In this document: piece after piece, positions 41,771 through 52,396 of the stretch | Numbering within the stretch: position 1 is the first letter of the stretch | Layout: every line of letters starts with the position of its first letter | Assembly (NCBI GenBank): GCA_946902985.2 | Contig: OX336389.2 | Span: forward strand, 787,834,979-787,898,978 | Length of the DNA stretch: 64,000 bases | From: Meconema thalassinum | Taxonomy: Eukaryota > Arthropoda > Insecta > Orthoptera > Tettigoniidae | Direction: 5' to 3' | Position numbers and translations under genes: made by a program | Notes under the pieces: generated by a model | The model's database searches: none | What the model saw: only the letters and a program-made list of their open reading frames with translations | Told to the model about the DNA's origin: nothing

Positions 41771-41949
41771 TATTAGTTTTGGATCGTTTGGTTATTTTTT
41801 TTAAATAACTCATCTATAAATCATTATTTAAAAAGTCCACCCTCTTACGAAAACCCCAAGTGCGCATGCGTGAAAACAGAAAACAAACATGATAATTCAT
41901 AGTAGCAATCGGCTCTTCACATGCGTTTCATATGGAACAACGATTAATT

Positions 41950-42150
41950 TCATCATAGCATTAGGGACCAGTCCAAAGGGACCGGTCCAAAGGGATCAGT
42001 CAAAAGGACCCGTCCATAAGGACTCGTCCACAGGGACCTGTCAACAAGGACCAGCCCACAGGGACCCGTCAACAAGGAGTCGTCAACAATGACCCGTCAA
42101 CAATGACCCGTCAACAGGGACCCGACAACAGGGACTCGTCAACAATAACA
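41950..42150. repeat. 15-bp minisatellite, right arm
   Basis: Mirror of 32345-32570 (GGGACCCGTCAACAA-type units); unit number and order differ between arms. Confidence 0.8.
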
Positions 42151-42660
42151 GGGGCTCTCGCCTCAAGACCTAACAAGTCCCTCTTTGATTATTGATTTGC
42201 CTATGGACAAGCGCTGCTTAAAATACTTTTTGATAATCCCTCGTGGGTGGGGTTAGGTTAGGTTAGACTACAGCCGCCATCTTTAAAATGCCTGCCCTCT
42301 TACAAAAGCTATGAGTGGACATGCGTAAAAACAAAAAACAAGCATGTTAAATCATATTGGCATTCCACAGTACACATGTCACTTGTGTGGAACAACGTTT
42401 AATTTCATATTGGCATTCAAACTCCCACATGTCGCACTTGAAAAGCGAGATTCTCTAAAAATTACAATTTCACCCCCTAGTAGGGGTAGGTTTTACTTTG
42501 GGGTGGAAATATGTTGTCCAATGGTAAGGAGGTGTCAGCCCGAGTTCAACGACACCTCATTTGTTAAAATCCAACCATGCGTTCGAGAGATATCGCACCG
42601 CCGCCATCTTGTGTGGTGGAGCGGTGGCGGTGGATTTAGAACCCCTACAAAACCACTACT

Positions 42661-42666
42661 CATAGA
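42661..42666. repeat. Target duplication of palindromic element, right (CATAGA)
   Basis: Exact copy of 31839-31844; the host sequence resumes with GTTATG. Confidence 0.88.
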
Positions 42667-42876
42667 GTTATGTACTATTACATGCAGATTATTGGGTTCT
42701 AATCCCATGATTAGGACACAAGAAATAAAAACGAGATTTTAAAATTTCGCACAGCCACCATTTCGTGGTAATGAAAACAATTGAAATAAATTAGTTGTCA
42801 GTGGATTGAAATTTGTATAAGCATTTGCCCTACCAATTTTCACTACGCTGGGAGGTTAAAACACAAGAAACGTCCA

Positions 42877-43730
42877 TCTCTACTTAGTATAAAACAAAGT
42901 ACCCGATTCTTGGATATCACGGGTAATCTCGAGAGCCACTCAATGGATTTTGATGCGGTTTTTACAATTATGTAAAGGATATCTCCAGGGAGGTTTCTGT
43001 AGAAAATAATTTATTTAAGATCAAAGGAAGCCAAGCAGTTACGATTTCAGTGAAAAAGTAAAAAAAAACTTGGCGTCCGTGCGCTTTTCAAGCTTACGCA
43101 GGACAAACCGTTAAAAATATCTATATATTATGCGTGTAAGAATTGTTCAGCATGGACAGATCTACAAAAATGTCCGGGAGATCACATCTCTATATTCAAT
43201 ACATCGCCCACTATACGTGTTTTTACGTTTTCATTTCTTCCAACAATCTTCATTCAATTACTGACGCGTTAGTTTACGAGCTAGCTAGGGGCAAGCCTAT
43301 CACCCCAGTTACAGCCCAGCAAGTGGGCGAGCCTATTACCCCCGATACATCCAGCAGCAAACTGTCGAATCGTGTTCACTTAAGATTTCTGAAAAGAGTG
43401 GTTGTGTTTGGAGTTTCCCTGCAAGTGCAACTCGGCTTTTCTTCATTTCACCCGTGAACTTTTCGTTTCGCAAAATACACAGTCAAGTTAAGATTGGACG
43501 GAAGGGGGATTTGTGTTTCATGCACTTGCCATTCTTAAATTACGTCCTACAAAAATGTTTTGCACATGCATCTCCATGAAAATATAATTAACAGTTCAGT
43601 CAGTGATATTAACCCACCATGCCGTGACATAAAACGTATCTAGGTCGTAGTTCATTGACATCGAAAGAAAAGCGCTTATCACGTAACGCATTCATAACTG
43701 TCCCCGGGCGAAGCGGGGGCGGGTTGCTAG
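42877..43730 (+). mobile_element. Full-length non-autonomous Helitron
   Basis: Starts TCTCTACTTAGTATAAAAC after A and ends with hairpin CCCGGGCGAAGCGGG and CTAG before T, the A|T insertion rule of Helitrons. Length is 854 bp. No rep/helicase sequence. It matches unit 2 of both composite copies. Confidence 0.9.
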
Positions 43731-44473
43731 TTTAAATATATAAATTTCTCGCCGCCGCTATGTTAGATTTGTGCTCACCAGGTTATCGAAAATCGCATAC
43801 GTAAACTTATGTTCAGAACACTTAACAACATACGAAATTTCAGGTTGATTACTGTCAAAGATTAGCAGATATTGAGAAACTTCTAAATATAGTGAATGGT
43901 CGTCATATTGAATTTTTATATATGTAGGCCGTGGAGTTATGCACTTTTCGATGATGATTATTGTGTAGGTTCATTTTTCAATCGTTGACTTCGACCGCAT
44001 GATTAGGACACAAGAAATAAAAACTTAATTTTGAAATTTTGCACAGCCGCCATCTTGAGGTTATGTAAACAATTGCACAAAGTTAGATATCAGTGTATTA
44101 CAATATGTATACACGTTTGCTGTGCGATGTTTCGCTTAGCTCGGATGGTTAGATCACGATAAAAGTCTATTCAAAAGTTTCAATTTCGCTTGGCCGCCAT
44201 GTTCGTCTTGTACTTAACAGGTTTTTGAATGTCACATAGGTGAACGTTTAGCAGTGCCATTTATCTCCGTACAAAATTTCAGGGTGATATCGGTAATAGT
44301 TTCGGAGGTATAGAATGCCGGTGAAATATTTAGCTCAACTGCCATGTTAGATTGGTGAGACGTAATAAAATTTAAAGTGCACGGTCGGGGTCGGACAAAA
44401 TAGTACTATAACCTTACCACACACACATGGACAAAAGGTGATCTCATAATCCTATTTTTTTCTTTATTTTTTG
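43731..44473. repeat. Host repeat with an unoccupied target of the palindromic element
   Basis: No gene. 43885-44030 matches both flanks of the palindromic element: TCTAAATAT...ATGGTCG(T/C)CAT...ATATGTAGGCC, then GGAGTTATG..., then GCATGATTAGGACACAAGAAATAAAAAC. The 6-mer at the joint is CGTGGA (43930-43935), present once. A related segment repeats at about 44160-44360. Confidence 0.6.
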
Positions 44474-44768
44474 CCGTGTGGCCTCCTGAGAGGCCGAGTG
44501 CAGGTCTTTCTAGTCAGCGCGTCGAGATGAGAGATGGAATGGATGAATATGATTGAAACTGGGCAAGGATGTGGATGGAAGCGGCCGTGGCCTGTCAGAA
44601 GATACCGTCCCAGCATTTGCCTGGTATTGAAAATGGGGAAACCACGGAATACCATTTCAAGGACGCCGACGGTGGAGCTTGAACCCACGCGTCTACCGAG
44701 TCAGCAGAGAGCTTGGTCCCAAGACCTAACGCTGCCCTTAACCAGCGTAGCCACGGCTGGCGGTCTTT
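44474..44768 (-). mobile_element. tRNA-derived SINE (family also at 49176)
   Basis: Minus strand: head GGCTACGCTGGTTAAGGGC, B box GTGGGTTCAAGCTCC, then CCTTGAAATGGTATTCCGTGG, CAAATGCTGGGACGGTATC and CAGGCCACGGCCGCTTCC, ending in the CATTCCATCTCTCATC region. Confidence 0.75.
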
Positions 44769-47700
44769 CATAAATAAAAATAGGCTAATGAATATAATCA
44801 CTTCCAAAAATTATTAATGGATCACGCTGTCTATATGCCTATGTCTATAGTTTATTCGTGCATATAAATCATTCTGCTACTGTACCCATGTGATGACTTT
44901 CCATGGAAAATATGCTTCCGCCTCCGGCAAACTCAATCTCTCAGGCGTGTACCATTCCCCCACAGAGCGGTTACATATTTAGGATTTGAAACTAATAGGT
45001 ATCAACTCTAAAATAATACACAACAATCTATTCTATTAAATGTAATTTGAGTTTAAATCATGGCTTTTAACACAGCAGACAACATTACATTTACATTTAT
45101 CAAAATAGCAAAGCAATAAAATGGAACGTGGAGATGATACAACAAAAGATAATTCCTTAAAACTACCTTCATCTCCGCCCACTATGGCTGGTATCATAAT
45201 CCACTGATTATTCCATTGACCAGTCCATATGGTTTTCCACAAACATGCTGTGTTGTCTCACTTCACAAAACCAACAACACTCCCTTAATAAAAACAAACA
45301 ATTATTCACACTTTATCACACCCTATAAATCTAAATATGAGTTGATTTATCATTAAATTACGATTACCATTGTAATCACTCAATAAATTGTGCTTCTGCA
45401 CTTAATCCAAACAAATATAATCAACACTATTCAATCCCTGCATAAAGCATGCAGTTCTGTAATTTTAGATTTTTCTTACAGTTTGTCTTACATTAACAAT
45501 GCAAACACTTTATCTGTACAACTGTTTGCATTCATGTCGTAAATCTTTCTCTCGCCCAAAACATTAATTGAGTCTACCATGCGTTAATTGTAAGCTACAC
45601 CATATGCCTTAATTGGGTCCCTTAAAATCATTACATAGTTATCGTTGTGTCGAGACGTCAAACAATGCTACCCGTGCGCTAACAAATAGCGTAAAATATA
45701 AGGTTTAATCCTTCAAAACTAGGTGTCTCTGTCAGTGAAAACTTATAAAGTTTACCAGTTTCTAACTTGGCCAAATATAAAGATATCTCGATGATTCTTT
45801 GATAGCACTATGCCTCAATACACATAAAATTGACATTTATTATTATAACATTCATTTTATAACAGTTTCAGGGTTCCAAAATGTACATGTCTTAATTACC
45901 AGTACAGTATAACGAATGACCCAGGTCTGCACCGACCCTCGTCTCGCTTACAATAGTCCTCGCCACGGAGTTTCTGTGAAAAAACATGGCCGCCGTTCAC
46001 TCTTTTGTCACATGTACTCTCTCTCTCTCTCTGTCTCTCTCCGAGCGACCTTCACTCACTTTCACAGACATAAACAAACCTTCTCTAAGCCTACCCTCGG
46101 CTCGGCTGGACGGGTGATCTGTTCTGACAGAATGCATTTGGAAGATTGAATTGTTATATTTAATACCCTATCATTAGGTTTCATGGCTAGCCTTCACTGG
46201 CACATTTACATTCAAGCCAAGGAATGATTCGTATAACATGGTGTCCTGTGGATAATGTCGGTGGCTATATTACTGGACTACAGTGGGTTCCACGTTACCC
46301 CCACGTGTCATATTCACTCTCTCAGATGTGAATTAATTCATACATTCAGCTGGCCAAAGATGGGTATCCTGCGTGGGCCGGGTGTCCTCGTCCCTCCCCC
46401 TCACGTCAGCGATCCGATTGCCTCGCAGCATTAATTAGCATATCTGGGTTAGGCTTCACCTAAGTACACCCGATTGCTCACATATCATTCGTATGCCCCA
46501 CGGCTATACGAGAATTACGACGTTTTTAGCAGACCTGACTTTCCGACTACCATTGTTATCGATCCGTCCTGTATCAATTAAGAAAAATTCTATCAATTAA
46601 TCTTGCTTTGCTTATCATTAAGCAGCAATAAAAATCTCTGTTAAACATTCCCATTTCCATTGTTATTACCTCATCTTTACCCGTATATTGTGACTCTTTG
46701 ATTTCATGTGACATTGTGACGTTAACATTACGTTTAGCGGTCCCTTGATTCTCAACAACACTGCTTAGCTCTACAGTTATACTTAACATGTATACAATAA
46801 AATTCCCTGACATTTATTTATTCATATATTATAATGCTTACTGACACACCTTCACTTGACTCGACACAACGTAACGATATTTACCATTTATTATGATTGA
46901 ACATCTGAGTTCGTAAATACTTCGATCTTTTAATCATATTGCCATTAATTACATTATCTGCAATGAATTTGCCTAAACTTTGACGTAAATCGAATGTCTT
47001 CAACATGAAAATTATTCCAACACAAACATGAAGAATGAAACTCATTTCTTCATGCACAAAACTTTCACTGGCATATATTTTACGTTACACATTTTGGCAT
47101 ATGGTGTGCTACATAACTTATACATTTTATGGTTTCATGTAGTCACGTTTTGTTCCTTCCAGGCGGCATCGCCCACTTACATCCCATTTGGCCCACCATC
47201 GTGGCAAATCAACACGCCATATTTACTTCTTTAATGCACATAGAGCGTGGATACTTCACTACAATTTTCACTATACACCGATGCCCATATGTGAAGCTAC
47301 TGCTTCGCTTTCACATTGCACTTTATATTTTACACTGCACGGTAAACACATATAACACTTAAAACACTTGATATTTATTTACACAGCCTCATTCGGCGAT
47401 TTTCTCTGCAGAATCCCAGAAATACAGGTTCGTTGAGTTTCCCCCTCGACCGATGCCTGATTCCTGCTATGAAAGTCTCGTTCTATCTGCGTGATTATGC
47501 TTATTGAACTGGCTTGCGGCAAATTCCTTGCAATTCCCAATGTTCTACACTAGTTCCTGTTCCTAGATGCAAATTACGCTGAAAATATACATAACTCAGC
47601 TCTCCCATTGTTCCCAATGTCTAAACAATTGCTACACTCGCAGATTGTCTCTAACGACATGAATTGTGCTCTAATATGAATTAACACTGTAAAATATGGC

Positions 47701-49175
47701 ATTCTTACTTTGCTGTACTACTTCTCGTAAATACATCTGTTCATGCGCTCTTCCAAACAACGTAACTTCGATTCTCTAACGTAATTTACGCTGCGTTTGT
47801 ACATTACATGTACACAAGTAAAATCTATTGTCTTTAGACTGCGCGTACTATGTTTCCATGAGCGATGTGCTCCTCATTTTGTCCTGCATTTTCACACATT
47901 ATGCTAGTATGATATAGACTGTCCTTAATTACGACGCCTCCCATACTGTTTCACTGAATTAATGATACTTGATTACAATCAATTCACTTTGCATTACACT
48001 TGCAAAATAATACATAGTCTTTGTCCGCAAGTTGGTTCAACTGACCTAACTTGTACATTGCAATCGTATTAATAATATATTCAACAGGCTTAATTTGATT
48101 CACTTCACTTGCCTTTGTATATCGCACTTGTGTGAGCTATTCACTGACTACTTGTAAAAAGTTGAAGTCTTTTGCGCGGCGTCCTTTCCTAGACCCGGGT
48201 GACATGCGCTTCGCACTGCGATATGGTACAACTGACCTCGCTCCACACCTCTCGTGGGCTTATAAGGAATTTGGGACAAAACCTAGTTCCCTTAATTTTC
48301 TGGAGCGTAATTTTCCTTTGCAAGGCTCTTTCCGGCCTGGAAAAGCATTCTTCTGGTTCATCTTGACGCGCAGATTCCATAACTACTCGCGTGCTTGTGA
48401 TTCGATCACTCCATTAATTACAAATTAATAATATCTTCAGGGCGTCATAACGCCATCTCGGCGGTTATTCCCCGTTGTTCTTCCGGTGACCTCTGTACGA
48501 CGTGTCCGTTCACACTCTTCCTTAATACAGCTCCGATTTGAATGCTTGATGTCTTGATAATTAGCCTTCTGGAATTTCATTCACAGAGGTGTCCTTCTCA
48601 TGGCTGTGGATGGCTTTGATTAGGAGTAATCAACGATTTTCTTTTCCCGCTTCCCCCACTATGGTTCACTTCCATTGTGAACTGGGGATCTTTAGGTCCA
48701 GATCTGCGCTCCCCCTCCTCTTGAGACGTTCGTAATAAGTTCCAGATGGTTGAAGGGTCGCCAATCTACCACGCCCATTTTCTAACGCGATATGCCAACT
48801 GTCACAAACTCCAAATTCTTCTGTACAGCTTAGAAAATCGTGTGCCTGGCCATAGTAACAGACAACATTTCTCCCTTATTTCTGTGTTATTTCCCAATAT
48901 AACATCAGAATTACATTCATATTCCCTCAGTAATGTCATGTGGCATGTCTCAAGGGGTTTGGCTCAGCTAAACTCCCTTAAAGATCCTGAGTTCCTTTCT
49001 CTTCTGCAGTCCCTGACTGCTCTTTATTTTTCCAGCGTGCCAGGTTCGACACCAGTCAGCCTATTGTCCTCGGGTACACTACTTAATATCATTTCACAAC
49101 TCTTGTTTTAATTACCTGCGAAAAAGTGAGTTACCTCATATTATCCATATTGATATATAATATTTTTATCTGACA
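44769..49175. repeat. Noncoding stretch with long repeat copy 2
   Basis: No gene seen in 4.4 kb. A (CT)n tract is at 46017-46039. About 46800-48760 resembles 21251-23970. TGGCGACCCTTCAACC on the minus strand starts at about 48764 and looks like a primer-binding site, which would make the stretch below it the internal part of a noncoding LTR element (LARD-like). This is weak evidence. Confidence 0.3.
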
Positions 49176-49480
49176 GCGGTAGCTTCGCTCGCTAACGCGC
49201 AGCGTTAGGCCAAGGGGCCAAGCCCTCTGCGGACTCAGTAGACATGGGTTCGAGCCGCACCGTCGGCCATCCTTGAAATGGTTTTCCGTGGTTTCCCATT
49301 TACAACTCCAGGCAAATGCTGGGACGATACCTTCTAACAGGCCACGGCCGCTTCCTTCCACATCCTTGCCCAGTTTCATTCATCTTCATTCATTTCATCT
49401 CTCATTAACTCCTCTCATGAGGTTGACTTCAGGAAGGTCATCCGACATATAGGCCTTCATCGCATCTAGACATAGATAGT
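49176..49480 (+). mobile_element. tRNA-derived SINE
   Basis: B box ATGGGTTCGAGCCGC, then CATCCTTGAAATGGTTTTCCGTGG, CAAATGCTGGGACGATACC, CAGGCCACGGCCGCTTCC and a tail with TCATTCATTTCATCTCTC. Same family as 44474-44768. Confidence 0.75.
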
Positions 49481-50030
49481 TATATAATATTTCTAATTAC
49501 ACCGCTGTGTGACCATGTGAGTTCATACCTCTCCTAGCCAAGCTCATTGAGCAGAGCGCTCTGTGTGGGCTTGGTTCATTGTTCGGAGTATGCAACACCA
49601 CTAGCCTACCCTAACCATTTCCTCCATCTCTTGCCGCCAGCACAGCTACGCTATGCGGCATGGCTCATCGCATTCCAATGCAGTTATAGGAAGCACACTA
49701 TTCGTGGTAATGATTTTAAAGTAATGATTTTCCTTGTTTAAAATTGAATTGTATTGAGAAAGATCGAATTTTTGTTTTGTTTTTGGGAGATAAAATATAC
49801 CGTAATGTACGTTTACATTTTTAAATAATAATTATCCTGAAATAAGGGATTAAAATAATTCTGTTTCGTTCAAGTTTAATGTTTCAATGTATGTTGTTGT
49901 TTCATTTGAGGGGCTTGGATATCGTGGTCATTTGGCCCCGTGCACTTCGGTGTGTAAAATTTTGTCTGAAAATCCGTGTTATTGTCATGGCTGTATTAGT
50001 GTGTGTATTTGTAATTCAAGGTGACGATTG
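49481..50030. other. AT-rich noncoding stretch
   Basis: No gene or clear repeat seen. Confidence 0.4.
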
Positions 50031-50290
50031 AGAATGAGGTGGATTTGGACATTCATTAGATACCATCCCGGCATTTGCCTAGAGTAGAAGTGGGAAACCA
50101 GGGAAACCCATTTTCAGGAAAGCTGAGGTGGAAATCGAACCAACTTCTTCTCAGTCTTGGCTCATGAAGTTGAGTGACCCAGTTCCAGCCATCAGAGCAG
50201 ACTTACATTTCTTGGCAGATCTGGGAATTGAACCGGGATCTCCGGGGCGATAGCCAAGAATCCTAACCACTACACCACGTGGTGGTCTAG
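50031..50290 (-). mobile_element. SINE with two tRNA-like heads (dimeric or nested)
   Basis: On the minus strand 50282-50200 has GGTGTAGTGGTTAGGATTC and CCCGGTTCAATTCCC, a clean A/B-box pair. Further on a second SINE body of the 49176 family continues (GTTTCCC, CAAATGCCGGGATGG). The whole is a fused or nested SINE. Confidence 0.6.
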
Positions 50291-50781
50291 AAAAGCTTTA
50301 AGGAATAATGCAGTGATCTATGTAAGTATTGATTGTCTAGGCCAGGGTTCATCAGGTATGCCAGCGCATGAGTCAACAGTTTCAGTGCTCCCGTTTGTGC
50401 GTGGCAAGTCCTGAAGGCTATCCCCCGAAACATCACTCTCTTCCCTATCTTGCCCACCTCCTTCACTCGTAGAGCTGATAGCTGTTTTATAAATTACTCT
50501 ATTACCCATCCTATATCCAAGAGACTATCTTTTCGTAACCAATACTATCTACTATACCTCACGTAATCGCCGATGAGTCGCGATAATTCCTTCTCTGCAT
50601 TGAAACCAATAATGTTTTGGATCTGGCACAATATCAATTCCCTGCTCTCGCTCAGCGACTAGTATCAAATCACAAGAGGATCGCTTCTTCTTCTGTGGTT
50701 TAAAGACAAATGAGTTTCCTGCTCCATGTTGCTCTACTTTGTTCTACTTTTGCCCTATACCATTAACATAATTTCTTAAAA

Positions 50782-51324
50782 TACGAGGGAAGTTCCGAAA
50801 ATTAGTTTCGTATTTTCACCCCAGGGCCCCTCTATTGCCAAACTGGCATACTCCATGACACTCCATGACATGATAGTGCACACCTTGCACTATTTTTAGA
50901 CATAATCTCCACTGTCATTTTGACCCTTGTCGTAGCGTGCAATCAGTTTGAAGAAACCACTCAGGTAAAACTCGGTGCCCTGCGATGCAAGAAATTGTCG
51001 TGCAGCCTGCTCCGGGGTCAGGTTTCTCGGTACTCGTTTTGCGGACACTTTTCGGTAACCCAACACATCATGGAGTATATGATGGGTCCGGGCACGACCG
51101 ATACGCAATTTTGGACACCACGTCTGCCAACGTTATGCACCATGTCCTGCTGTTTTCATTCGGGGATGGTGAGGGACACCCTCTTCGATCTTGATCCTTC
51201 ACACTGCTGACGCTCCTTCCGTCGTTGATCCAGCCAGCGGTGTGGATTCTTATAGTGATTGTTTGTGTCACCTGGTGTACCATCTGCTCGTGCAACAAAA
51301 CTTACTTTCAAAACTTCCCTCGTA
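50782..51324 (-). mobile_element. Internally deleted mariner element
   Basis: TA-flanked ends with 28-bp imperfect inverted repeats: CGAGGGAAGTTCCGAAAATT at the left and CGAGGGAAGTTTTGAAAGTA inward from the right (about 23 of 28 match). The minus strand keeps transposase pieces: HHILHDVLGYRKVSAKRVPRN (helix-turn-helix end), then a jump to EFYLSGFFKLIARYDKGQ and GDYV, the usual C-terminus. The catalytic middle is deleted, so it is non-autonomous. Confidence 0.82.
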
Positions 51325-52396
51325 CGTTTGCCCAGTCTGTGGTTGTGATACTGTTAGCTAGCGCATCATCACACACCCCTGGCGGTCAAATTACGCACAC
51401 CAGTACAGACAGCACATTGTCATAAGCTATCATACAGCAGCCACACATAACAGGAACACAAGGCTGATGATCACGATGTTGAAATTCCCTAAACGAAGAA
51501 AGATTTAAACGGAATTTAAGGGAACCCTTGTCCCTATTTATGCCATACAAACTGGGAGGATTTTCGAACCCTAAATAAGGATGAAAGATGTTTATGTGTA
51601 AGGGATCAATGGAGCAAGTACTGGTATGAAATATGAGGCATGAACTGCACCCCTCCTCTGGTAGCCTGTCTAGACATGCGGCACGACTTACATTACTCAG
51701 TCTTTACTACATGTACGAGTATTATGCAATACCAGGCATCCTGCTATTGCCTTCACGCATGCCATCGAGCAGGCAAGTTTGGTGCACGCCTCCACATGCC
51801 ATTGTTTGAAGTCCCCTTGTATGGATGCCTTATGTCGTAAAATAAATAAATAAACAATATGTTCAGTAAGGAACATATAGCCTACTTTCTCCTAAATGCA
51901 TGGTTATAGTTATAACTCCTTGTCCTTTACAATAAGTATAATTGAATGTTGGTTTTAGTAGCTTGTTGAAATACAACGTGCTGTACGGAGATTATACGTT
52001 GATTGATTGAATCGTCACCTGAATTATATATACACACTAATACAGCCATCAAACTAACACAGGTTATCAGACAACATTTAACACTCACCCAAGTACACGG
52101 GGCTAAATAACCATGATGTCCATGCATCTCAAATGAAACAACAACAACAACAACAACAGCTTCCTACCCAAATCCTTCCTCGTATAAAAGTACACACACT
52201 AGTAAGCCTAGAGGCATCACAGTGGCACAGGTTATAAGACAACTTCTACACACACCCAATTACACGAGGCTGCAAGACCATGATGCCGCAAAATCCTTAA
52301 AGAATCAACAACAAAAACAACAACGATAGACTCTACCACGGAACAAACAAAGCGAATTTTAACCGCTGTAGTCGAGTGTTGAAATATGTGACGTTA
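51325..52396. other. Noncoding stretch with two copies of a dispersed repeat
   Basis: No gene. 52058-52160 and 52228-52330 are tandem-like copies of a sequence with ACAGGTTAT-AGACAAC, CACCCAAGTACACGGGGCT and CCATGATG, each ending in a (CAA)n tract. The family also flanks the satellite in the Polinton. Confidence 0.5.

Larger units (their letters stand above)
31845..42660. mobile_element. Palindromic Polinton derivative, 10.8 kb
   Basis: The element begins AGTAGTGGTTTTGTAGGGG and ends with its reverse complement, with a 6-bp target duplication. The arms (31845 to about 37140, and about 37517 to 42660) are inverted copies of each other at roughly 95% identity by eye, around a 376-bp spacer. 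Polinton ancestry is shown by the AGTAG...CTACT ends, the 6-bp duplication, and two integrase-gene remnants in each arm, in the same order as in the intact Polinton: N-terminal module near 36.3-36.9 kb and the chromodomain tail near 33.7 kb. Capsid, PolB, ATPase and protease genes are absent, so it depends on another element for movement. A simple reading is an inverted duplication of one Polinton end. Confidence 0.85.

Noticed and set aside
48132..48428. Protein of 98 residues (with antisense frame 48189-48380)
   Set aside because: Lies in the long noncoding repeat; the other copy has no matching frame.
50200..50282. Stand-alone tRNA gene on the minus strand
   Set aside because: A and B boxes are good, but acceptor pairing is poor and a SINE body follows; also applies to the heads at 31455-31645, 49176 and 58548.
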